Of a stretch of DNA of 29,651 bases, positions 17,615 through 25,135 are shown piece after piece. The stretch covers positions 1 through 29,651 of the forward strand of contig CAJUJF010000020.1 of the NCBI GenBank assembly GCA_910586825.1. Reading direction: 5' to 3'. How positions within the stretch are numbered: the stretch's first letter is position 1; each line of letters begins with the position of its first letter. The notes below the pieces were generated by a model. It was not told the origin of the DNA and ran no database searches. It saw only the letters and a program-made list of their open reading frames with translations. The position numbers and the translations under genes are program-made. This DNA comes from an uncultured Christensenellaceae bacterium (GTDB lineage: Bacteria > Bacillota > Clostridia > Christensenellales > Borkfalkiaceae).

Positions 17615-18488
17615 CGAAACTCCCAAAAAAATCGGAACCATGAAACACAACCCCGTGAATATCACGAAAACGGTGTTCGTGTATTTCTTCCTCGTGCTCT
17701 TTCTGCTCTGGATTCTCGTTCCGTTCTATATCATTCTCGTCACGAGTTTCAAGACGGAAGCGGAAGTAAACGAAACCATTTTCACGTGGTTCCCCGTGAA
17801 GGGCTTTTACTTCGGCGGGTATAAGGCGATATTCGAAACGCCGATCGGTTATATCTCGATCATGACCGGATTTTTGAATACGCTCTGGATCATTCTTCCG
17901 CCCACGATCCTCGGACTTCTGACCTCCGCGTTTTCGGCGTATGCGTTCGCGAAGCTGAAATTCCGCGGGAAGAACGTTCTTTTTGCGATTTTGCTCGCGA
18001 CGATGATGATCCCCGGCATGGTCTCTTTGGTGCCGTCGTTCGTCATTTTCGACAATATCGGCTGGAACAAGACGCCGCTTCCCATGATGATCCCCGGCAT
18101 GTTCGGCGCCGCCGCCTGCGTGTTCTACCTCAGGCAGTTCTTTATGGGGATCCCTTCGGAGACGCTCGAAGCGGCGCGTCTGGACGGCGTGGGCTATTTC
18201 GGAATGTTTTTCAAAATGCTGTTGCCGCTTTCCGTTCCCGCGTTGATCGCGCAGGGGGTTTTGGGCTTCGTCGGCGGATATAACGACTATTTCGGACCCA
18301 TGCTGTATTTGAGCGGTACGAAGTACGAAACGTTGCAGGTCGCGCTTGCGAGCTTTGCGGGCAACTATCAGGGGCAGTGGAATCACATTATGGCGTCTAC
18401 GATCGTTGCGCTGATTCCCACGATTGCGATTTATCTCATTGCACAGCGTTACTTTATCGAAGGTATCGCCGTTTCGGGATTAAAGTAA
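17604..18488 (+). CDS. ABC sugar transporter permease, MalG/UgpE type
   Basis: The 294-residue protein has six transmembrane segments, an early VPFYIILVTSFK region typical of the MalG side, and the EAA loop from Glu189 (EAARLDGVGYFGMFFKMLLP). The C-terminus, QRYFIEGIAVSGLK, is the classic end of this family. It overlaps the previous permease by 11 nt and precedes the GH43 lipoprotein gene by 14 nt, so it belongs to one transcription unit. It forms the heterodimeric sugar channel with the upstream permease. Confidence 0.95.
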   Translation: MMNNETPKKIGTMKHNPVNITKTVFVYFFLVLFLLWILVPFYIILVTSFKTEAEVNETIFTWFPVKGFYFGGYKAIFETPIGYISIMTGFLNTLWIILPPTILGLLTSAFSAYAFAKLKFRGKNVLFAILLATMMIPGMVSLVPSFVIFDNIGWNKTPLPMMIPGMFGAAACVFYLRQFFMGIPSETLEAARLDGVGYFGMFFKMLLPLSVPALIAQGVLGFVGGYNDYFGPMLYLSGTKYETLQVALASFAGNYQGQWNHIMASTIVALIPTIAIYLIAQRYFIEGIAVSGLK

Positions 18489-18502
18489 GAAGAGGAGAAA
18501 TT

Positions 18503-20380
18503 ATGAAGAAACCGATTATATATCTTACGAGTGCGGTGCTGGTATCGGGCGCCGCCCTGGGCGCGTTGACCGGTTGCGGCGGCGGCAGCGTAAAGCTCGA
18601 ATATCATTACTATTCGAGCGAAGTGGACGAGTTGGGAAACGTGATCGAACAGGATTACAATCACGACCTCGTCTATCAGAACGATCTGAAAGAGAAAGGC
18701 GCCGACCCTTCCGCGATTTACGTGACGGAGGGCGAGGAGAAGGGGTATTATTACATGTACTCCACATCCGACCCCATCGGCGCGACGGGATACCTCTGTT
18801 ACCGCAGTAAGAATCTCAACGATTGGGAGTGCATGGGCGTCGCCTACAATCCCACCATGTATATCGAAAACAATACGACCTATACTGCGTTTGCGACGGC
18901 GATGTACTGGGCGCCCGAGGTCATTTACGATGCGGACATGGGGCTGTACATGATGTTCTACAACGCGAGTTATCTCTACAACCCCTATAAGTTTTATATC
19001 GACGTCGCGGTGAGCGAAAGCCCGAAAGGACCTTTCGTGCAGTACGCGAAGTGGATCACCGATTCCGAAACGGCGACCGAGGAGCAGAAGAAGGAATGGG
19101 CGCCAGTCACCGATAACGTGTCGGCGGAAAAGGCGGGTCTCGGCGCGGGCAGACTGAAAGTCTTCCGTCCGCTTCTGGATTTCGAAAAAATACCCGACGG
19201 TACGAAAATCGACGAGAGCTGGTACACGGGCGATTCCATCAGAAAGGTGGAGACGGACGCGGCGGGGAACGTGATCAAGACGACCGAGGAACTTCCCGGT
19301 TACATGAAGGTCATCGATGCGAGTCCGTTCATCGACGAGGACGGCGAAAAGTATCTGTACTTCGTGCAGGATCTGGGCGATTTCCACAAGGAATCCGCGA
19401 TCTGCGTGATCAAAATGAACGACGACTGGACGCCCGACTATACGCAGATGAGAAAGCTGACGGTCGCCAACCAGCTCGAAATCGGCGACAACAAGTCGGT
19501 GACGTCCTATCCGAACTATCTGGAAGGCAACACCAACGAGGCGCCTTTTATGGTAAGACGCGGGGATAAATATTATCTCATGCTCTCCGTAAACAGTTAC
19601 ACGCAAACGAGTTATTCCGTGCGCGTCGCGGTGGGCGACAGTCCGATGGGTCCCTTTAAAAAACTGACGCGGGAAGAGGGCGGCTGGCTTTTGTACCGCG
19701 AGGGCGAATGGATGAGCGGGACGGGACATCACAGCTTCGTATCCGCGAACGGCGCGACGTTTATCGTCTATCACGCGCACATCGACAGAAAGCTCGGCAG
19801 TATCCAGGGCGGGCGCGCGTTCGCGTTCGACGAGATCCAGTGGATCGCGAACGAAAGCGGGCTGGAAGTTCCCCATTGCAACGGACCTTCCTATTCGCAC
19901 ATGCCGCTGATTTCGGCGGAATGGAAGAATATCGCAAAGGACGCCGTCGTATCGAGCACGAACGTTGCCGCGGGCAGCGACGTGAAATATCTCAACGACG
20001 GGATCATCAAAATTCACGACGACACAACGTTCGTGAAAGAGTTCGAAATGGACGAAGGCGCGGCGGTGATCACGCTGGAATTTGCCGATTACAGAGAAGT
20101 GACCGCGCTCTTCATCGCGAACAGTTACAGTTACGATCTTTCCGTGGGCAGAATTTCGAAGATCGAATTCGAGTTCAAGGACGGCAATTATACGGGTACC
20201 GCTTATACGGGCGATCTGCGGTTCGATTGGAACAAATACTATCCCGGCGAAGAGTATTACGTGACGGGCGGTACGTTCGCGCTCGAATTCAAGCCGATGC
20301 TCGTAAAATCCATTAAAATCACGCTGCCCAAAATTTCCGAGGCGCACGCGCTTTCCGAAATTATGGTACTCGGCAAATGA
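18503..20380 (+). CDS. Surface lipoprotein with GH43-like beta-propeller and C-terminal discoidin-like domain
   Basis: The start is ATG 18503, with GAGGAG 6 nt upstream and an immediate lipoprotein signal (lipobox LTGC, lipid Cys25); an earlier in-frame ATG lies inside the permease gene and lacks a signal peptide. The 625-residue protein has a GH43/GH32-like five-bladed propeller (about 60-470). Likely catalytic acids are Asp68 in ADPSAIYV (base), Asp272 in VIDASPF (pKa modulator) and Glu346 in NEAPFM (acid), plus the propeller signature WAPEVIYD. The C-terminal beta domain (about 480-625) resembles F5/8 type C sugar-binding domains. GH43 enzymes mainly remove arabinofuranosyl or xylosyl units, but the family is broad and specificity is unassigned. 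It probably acts at the cell surface next to the importer encoded just upstream. Confidence 0.87.
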   Translation: MKKPIIYLTSAVLVSGAALGALTGCGGGSVKLEYHYYSSEVDELGNVIEQDYNHDLVYQNDLKEKGADPSAIYVTEGEEKGYYYMYSTSDPIGATGYLCYRSKNLNDWECMGVAYNPTMYIENNTTYTAFATAMYWAPEVIYDADMGLYMMFYNASYLYNPYKFYIDVAVSESPKGPFVQYAKWITDSETATEEQKKEWAPVTDNVSAEKAGLGAGRLKVFRPLLDFEKIPDGTKIDESWYTGDSIRKVETDAAGNVIKTTEELPGYMKVIDASPFIDEDGEKYLYFVQDLGDFHKESAICVIKMNDDWTPDYTQMRKLTVANQLEIGDNKSVTSYPNYLEGNTNEAPFMVRRGDKYYLMLSVNSYTQTSYSVRVAVGDSPMGPFKKLTREEGGWLLYREGEWMSGTGHHSFVSANGATFIVYHAHIDRKLGSIQGGRAFAFDEIQWIANESGLEVPHCNGPSYSHMPLISAEWKNIAKDAVVSSTNVAAGSDVKYLNDGIIKIHDDTTFVKEFEMDEGAAVITLEFADYREVTALFIANSYSYDLSVGRISKIEFEFKDGNYTGTAYTGDLRFDWNKYYPGEEYYVTGGTFALEFKPMLVKSIKITLPKISEAHALSEIMVLGK

Positions 20381-20391
20381 GGAGGAGAGCT

Positions 20392-23300
20392 ATGAAAAAG
20401 AAAACGGTTTTACTCGCGGGGTTGACCCTGCTTGCCGCGGGCTTTTCGGCGGCGGCGCTCGTCGGCTGTTCGGGCGATTACAAGTTCGAAAAATACTCCT
20501 ATAATCAAGGCGGCGAGAGCGAAAAGGACTGGCGCGCTCTCGAATATCCCGATCAGGGCATCGAGATGGACGGACTCGTCAAGACGGAGGAGTACGGCGA
20601 GAAGCATTTGAGTTTTTCCGACGTGAACGACGTCAACATGAAAGTGTACGCTCATCTGGGCGAAGAGGGCGTGTTCTTCGGGTTCGTGTCCAACGATAAA
20701 TTCGTAAACTACAATCCGGGGAACGACGTGTTCAACAACACGAGCGTCGAAATTCAGGTTGCGCCCAACGGCACGGAGACGCTGAACAGCAACGTGGTTC
20801 AGCTGCGTCTGGGCGCGAACGGCACGCCCGATCAGTGGATCGGGTTCCCTGCGGACGACATGAAGTACGCCTATACCAAGAAGTATATTCCCAGCATGGG
20901 CGTGGTGCATATCGACGGAGAACTGAACGGTCGTTCGGAGGGGTATTCGGTGGAACTGTATCTTCCGTATTCCTCGATCGGTCTTTCCGAGAAACCCGAA
21001 TCGGTCGTCTGCGCGCCTTCTTTCAATACCATGCCCGACCCGTACAATTCCACGCGCGCTACGTGGACGATGATGCTGGGCTGCGATCTGGGTCAGCCCG
21101 CGACCTGGTACGTGGTGGACGAAACGGGGATGACGGCGCACACGGCGGGCTTTAAGGAAAAAGGAACGGGTATTGCGCAGGATAAGGGATACAACGAGTT
21201 CTATTACTTCGATACGGTCCCGCACGACAGCTATTATCTGAAAACGACGCTGAACGTTCAGACGACGGTGAATCCCTTCCTCAACGGCGACAACTTCCCC
21301 AAGTTCGGGCTCGTGAACAAATCGGAGCGCGCGTTGCAGACCTTCCACGTCGACGCCGCGCAGAGAACGGGCACGAACTTCGGCACGGTGCGCGCGGTGC
21401 AGTCCACCGCGGGCGGCACGAACTGGCTGTGGGAGAACAACGCGTCTACCTCTATGGAAGGGCATTGGGGGAACGCTTATCTCGAAAAGTACCGCGGCAA
21501 ACAGCTCGAAACCATTTACTACGGCGGCGATCTGTACTTTGTGCTGAACGGCGTGCTTGTCAAAACGGTAAAGGATTTCGCTCCCGAATCGGAGGGCGCG
21601 GTCCCCGGACTGATGTGCTTTAACACCAAGGCGACGTTTGCAAACAACGAGTTCGTGACCGACCGCGATCAGGTAAAAGCCGAGTTGGATAAGTACCTTG
21701 CAAAGGAAGCCTCGATCGACGGCGATCTCTCCGATTGGACGGACGAGGACGTGAACCGACATGCGAAAACGGTCGCGGACGAGGTCAACGGGAACGCCAT
21801 GAAAGTGCGCGCGTTCCGCGGCGCCGACGGGCTGTATATCGCCTACGAAGTAGAGCACAAGGTAAATCTCACGCCCACCAAGTGGGACGAGGGCTGGTGG
21901 AACAATACGAATATCGAATTTTACGTAAACGGTACGGGGGAGAGCAACCACTACGCGCTTACGGGTTTCGGAAACAGCGGATATATGGACGCCGTGATGA
22001 TCAGCACCCGCAATCCGGACAGAACGTACTCCACCGTCGCGGAAATTTTCGTTCCCTTTGCTTCGCTTGAAAAAGACGGGCTGGGCAAAGACGAACTCAT
22101 CAAGGTGGGCTTCGCGTTCAAATCGTCGAACGGGACGGCGGACAGCAATCTCAACGGAAAAGATTGGTGGGCGATCGAAGGCACGCCTTTGACCGTGCAG
22201 ATCCCCGTTCAAGAAAAGGGCATCGGCGAAGAGTATACGCTTTCTTATTCGGCGGGTTCGGAGAGCGGCGTCACGGGCGAAGCTCCCGCCGCGGAAAAGG
22301 TATTTGCGGGCGATACGGTTGCGCTTGCCGAAAATTCTCTTACGAGAAACGGTTACAACTTCGCGGGTTGGACGGACGGCAAGTACGGATATCCCGCGGG
22401 CAGCGGTTTCGTAATGCCCAAAGAGGACGTCACGTTTACTCCCAAATGGGTTGCGGCGGACGCGACGGGTACTTTCCGCGTGACGTATGCGGCTGGCGCG
22501 GAAGGGACGCAAGGCACCCTTCCTACCGACGACAAGGCGTACGCGCAGGGCGAGATTATCGCGCTTGCGGACGCGGCGCTCACGCGGGAAGGATACCGCT
22601 TCATGGGTTGGAGCGACGGCACGGAAGTTTATCGCGCCGGCAGTAACGTGTATATGGGCGGGGAAGAGATCACTTTCACCGCCGTATGGGAAAAGGAATA
22701 CACCGTAACTTACGCGTTCAGCGACGAGGACGTGGAGGGCGATCTTCCCGCAGGCGGCGCTTTCCTGAAAGGGGACAGCGTTCGGGTAACCGCCGTACTG
22801 CCGCAGAGAGACGGACACGATTTCTTCGGCTGGACGGACGGCGAAACGGTCTATCAGGCGGACGAATTCTTTGCGATGCCGGAGAAGAACGTAACGCTCA
22901 CGACGGTCTGGAAGATCAAAGTCACGGTCGACGGAAGTCTGGAAGACTGGGCGGCGATCGGTTCGAAGACGGTCGGCGCGCACAGCATCGTCAAGGACGA
23001 CGGAAGACAGGCGACCTGGTACGGCGTGCTCCGCGACGACGGTCTGTACCTCGCGGTAGAGATCTATCACAACGGGCTTGCAAGCGGCGAAAGGGATTGG
23101 TGGAAGAACTTGAACTTCGAAGTTCATTTCGGCGCGAAATCTGTACAGCAGTACGTCTATCTCGCGTCTTCTGCGGACGGGAAATACACGGTCGGCAAGA
23201 GTTCCGCGGAAATCATCGCCGCTTACGCGCATGCGGCGGGGACGGAGAAAAACACGAAGCATTACAGCGTTTTCGAAGTGTTTTTCCCGAACAGTCTGAT

Positions 23301-24156
23301 TTCGGGCATGAAAGAAACGGACGGTTCGCTCCGCATCGGCGTCGCGATCAAAACGGACGACAACAGAGAGCCGATCACGGGCGGTTCGTACAACTATGCC
23401 GGCGGCGACGCCTGGTACGCGCCCTACGGCGTGCTTGCCGATAACTACGAGCATTTCGCATTCGTCACGAAGTACGGTATGTATCTCAGAAACGAATACC
23501 TCTGCGGCGATACGGAATTCGGCGCGGCGTCCGCGACGGAGAACGTCGGGATCGAACTCGACGGCGATCTCTCCGACTGGCAGACGGCGGCGAACAAGAC
23601 GATCGGCATTACGGGTACCGACCAGTTCCAGGGCAAGAGCGTCAACTTCTACGGAAAAATGACGCGCGAGGGGCTGTATCTTGCGGTGGAAGCGCGGCAT
23701 GCGGTATTCACCTTCGGTCAGAACGACTGGTGGCGGAACACCAACTTCGAATTCCGGATCGGGGAAGTGTTTGCAACGAGTTTCGGACAGGACAATCTGC
23801 GTGCGAAACAGTATTACGCCTACGCCGTTTCGGCAACGGAATTCAAAGCGGATAATCCCGCGATTCGCGTAAAGAGCACGGTTCAGCAACTCGGAGCTTC
23901 CAGTTATTATACAATCGTCGAACTTTTTATCGCGACGGAAGACCTCGTGGAATACGACTATATGGTGCAGGACGGTATGATGCACGTGGGCGTTGCCTGG
24001 AAAACCCCCGGCGACGAAATCAACAACAACGAAGTTCTGGGCGGCAAGGACACCGACGAATGGTGGAGGCCGAAGGGAACGCACATCGAATATAATCCCG
24101 CATGTGTAAACGGCGACGGCATCTACACGGCGAAAGAATACGAAGAACTTGCATAA
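20392..24156 (+). CDS. Multi-domain surface lipoprotein with CBM9-like domains and three InlB-type repeats
   Basis: ATG 20392 is chosen because GGAGGAG lies just upstream and the next residues form a lipoprotein signal (LVGC, lipid Cys26); an ATG 15 nt earlier overlaps the previous stop and precedes the ribosome site. The 1254-residue protein has a CBM9/DOMON-like beta domain (about 45-245), a concanavalin-like region (about 250-430) and a second CBM9-like domain (about 435-610, starting IDGDLSDW). Three InlB B-repeats follow (about 613-842, each with GWTDG or GWSDG and a final W strand), then two more CBM9-like domains (about 843-1040 and 1045-1254, with VDGSLEDW and LDGDLSDW). No enzyme motif is evident, so it is best read as a surface glycan-binding scaffold. 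Repeated WWxNxNxEF motifs in domains 2-4 may line the binding face. Confidence 0.85.
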   Translation: MKKKTVLLAGLTLLAAGFSAAALVGCSGDYKFEKYSYNQGGESEKDWRALEYPDQGIEMDGLVKTEEYGEKHLSFSDVNDVNMKVYAHLGEEGVFFGFVSNDKFVNYNPGNDVFNNTSVEIQVAPNGTETLNSNVVQLRLGANGTPDQWIGFPADDMKYAYTKKYIPSMGVVHIDGELNGRSEGYSVELYLPYSSIGLSEKPESVVCAPSFNTMPDPYNSTRATWTMMLGCDLGQPATWYVVDETGMTAHTAGFKEKGTGIAQDKGYNEFYYFDTVPHDSYYLKTTLNVQTTVNPFLNGDNFPKFGLVNKSERALQTFHVDAAQRTGTNFGTVRAVQSTAGGTNWLWENNASTSMEGHWGNAYLEKYRGKQLETIYYGGDLYFVLNGVLVKTVKDFAPESEGAVPGLMCFNTKATFANNEFVTDRDQVKAELDKYLAKEASIDGDLSDWTDEDVNRHAKTVADEVNGNAMKVRAFRGADGLYIAYEVEHKVNLTPTKWDEGWWNNTNIEFYVNGTGESNHYALTGFGNSGYMDAVMISTRNPDRTYSTVAEIFVPFASLEKDGLGKDELIKVGFAFKSSNGTADSNLNGKDWWAIEGTPLTVQIPVQEKGIGEEYTLSYSAGSESGVTGEAPAAEKVFAGDTVALAENSLTRNGYNFAGWTDGKYGYPAGSGFVMPKEDVTFTPKWVAADATGTFRVTYAAGAEGTQGTLPTDDKAYAQGEIIALADAALTREGYRFMGWSDGTEVYRAGSNVYMGGEEITFTAVWEKEYTVTYAFSDEDVEGDLPAGGAFLKGDSVRVTAVLPQRDGHDFFGWTDGETVYQADEFFAMPEKNVTLTTVWKIKVTVDGSLEDWAAIGSKTVGAHSIVKDDGRQATWYGVLRDDGLYLAVEIYHNGLASGERDWWKNLNFEVHFGAKSVQQYVYLASSADGKYTVGKSSAEIIAAYAHAAGTEKNTKHYSVFEVFFPNSLISGMKETDGSLRIGVAIKTDDNREPITGGSYNYAGGDAWYAPYGVLADNYEHFAFVTKYGMYLRNEYLCGDTEFGAASATENVGIELDGDLSDWQTAANKTIGITGTDQFQGKSVNFYGKMTREGLYLAVEARHAVFTFGQNDWWRNTNFEFRIGEVFATSFGQDNLRAKQYYAYAVSATEFKADNPAIRVKSTVQQLGASSYYTIVELFIATEDLVEYDYMVQDGMMHVGVAWKTPGDEINNNEVLGGKDTDEWWRPKGTHIEYNPACVNGDGIYTAKEYEELA
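22230..22917 (+). repeat. Three consecutive InlB B-type (Listeria-Bacteroides) protein repeats
   Basis: Units of about 70-80 residues begin near 22230, 22475 and 22700. Each runs from YT(L/V)xY through GYxFxGW(T/S)DG or GHDFFGWTDG to a closing V-T/F-W strand. They sit as a spacer between two CBM9-like domains on each side. Confidence 0.8.
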
Positions 24157-24174
24157 CAGCGCAAAAGGAGAATG

Positions 24175-24200
24175 TGTGCGCCGCAGTTTCGCGGCGCACA
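24175..24200 (+). promoter_or_regulatory. Perfect 10-bp hairpin in the leader of the cytosolic GH43 gene
   Basis: Positions 24175-24184 pair perfectly with 24191-24200 around a 6-nt loop. The hairpin sits between a strong AAAGGAG (24164-24170) and ATG 24213, the largest gap in the downstream half of the cluster. There is no T run, so it may act on translation or mRNA stability and is unlikely to be a terminator. Confidence 0.6.
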
Positions 24201-24212
24201 AACTTTAAAATT

Positions 24213-25130
24213 ATGAAACTGATTTTTCCCGAAGAGGGCGCGCCCGTATCGCAGGGCGACCCCTACATATTTCAAACGAAAGGCAAGTATTATCTCTATG
24301 CAACGGGCGCGAACGGCGTGGAAACGTACCGTTCCGACAGTCTTTTATCGGGCTGGAAATATCTCGGCAGAACCCTCTCCGAAACGGGCATGAAAGAATA
24401 TTGGGCGCCTTGCATCATAGAGCGCGACGGGACGTATTACCTGTATTACTCTTCGATGCCGAAAGAGGAAGAAGACGTGCACCGGCAGGCGATCAAAGTC
24501 GCCGTGAGCGATTCGCCCGAAGGTCCCTTCGTCTATAAAAAGACGATCCTGCCCGCCTTTTCCATCGATCCGCACGTCGTGAAAAGCGGAAAAGATTATT
24601 ATATCTTCTATTCCGTCAACGACGCGGAAGCGGAACGCGCGGGAACGTATATCGTCGTCGACAGGCTTACGGATATGTTCACCGTAGAGGGAAATCCGAT
24701 CGCGGTCGTCGTGCCCACGCTCGACGAAGAAATTTTCATGTACGACCGTTTCCGGAAAGGGCAGAATTGGCATACGATCGAGGGTGCTTTCTATTTCAGA
24801 AAGGGGAACGACCACTACGTAACCTATTCCGGAAACTGCTATCAGAATGAAAAGTATTTCCTCGGCTATGCCCATGCATACGGGGAAGAGGACGATCTGA
24901 GAAAGCTGAAATTCGAAAAACAGCCGTCCGAAGACGTGTACGCGCCGCTTATCTGCCGCAACGGCGAAGAGGAGGGGACGGGACACAACAGCGTGATCGA
25001 AGAGGACGGAAAGTTTTATGTCGTCTATCACGCGCGCGATCTTTCGGCGGATAAGTCGGCGCCCGATTGCCGCACGGCGCGGATATGCCCGCTCGACGTA
25101 AACGGGAAAATATTAAAAGCAGAGAGATAA
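24213..25130 (+). CDS. Cytosolic GH43-family glycosidase-like protein
   Basis: The 305-residue protein has no signal peptide and starts with MKLIFPEEGAP just before the first propeller blade. The acids fit a GH43 triad: Asp16 in QGDPYIF (base), Asp119 in SIDPHVV (modulator) and Glu190 in TIEGAFYF (acid). WAPCII and GTGHNSV are further family-like motifs. The size is that of a single catalytic propeller without accessory domain. A GTG at 24174, 3 nt after AAGGAG, is in frame and would add 13 residues; ATG is preferred because it fits the domain start, though its own ribosome site is weak. Its location between importer genes and a second intracellular glycosidase suggests it trims imported oligosaccharides; the substrate is not assigned. 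Confidence 0.86.
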   Translation: MKLIFPEEGAPVSQGDPYIFQTKGKYYLYATGANGVETYRSDSLLSGWKYLGRTLSETGMKEYWAPCIIERDGTYYLYYSSMPKEEEDVHRQAIKVAVSDSPEGPFVYKKTILPAFSIDPHVVKSGKDYYIFYSVNDAEAERAGTYIVVDRLTDMFTVEGNPIAVVVPTLDEEIFMYDRFRKGQNWHTIEGAFYFRKGNDHYVTYSGNCYQNEKYFLGYAHAYGEEDDLRKLKFEKQPSEDVYAPLICRNGEEEGTGHNSVIEEDGKFYVVYHARDLSADKSAPDCRTARICPLDVNGKILKAER

Positions 25131-25135
25131 TTTTC

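Noticed and set aside
18377..18502. Upstream ATG 18377 as start of the GH43-like lipoprotein
   Set aside because: It lies inside the permease gene and would bury the signal peptide behind 42 residues; ATG 18503 has a good ribosome site and an immediate lipobox signal.
14847..20347. Long minus-strand frames opposite the importer and GH43 genes (14847-16157, 16580-17665, 17577-18386, 18449-20347)
   Set aside because: The plus-strand frames have clear families, ribosome sites and operon spacing; the antisense products look random.
24172..24215. ATG 24172 as a short leader peptide start
   Set aside because: It is only one base after AAGGAG, and the frame ends after 14 codons at the TGA overlapping ATG 24213; possible but unsupported.
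25067..25135. Upstream ATG 25067 as start of the cytosolic GH31
   Set aside because: It overlaps the GH43 coding end by over 60 nt and adds non-homologous Arg-rich residues; ATG 25136 fits the domain start and operon spacing.
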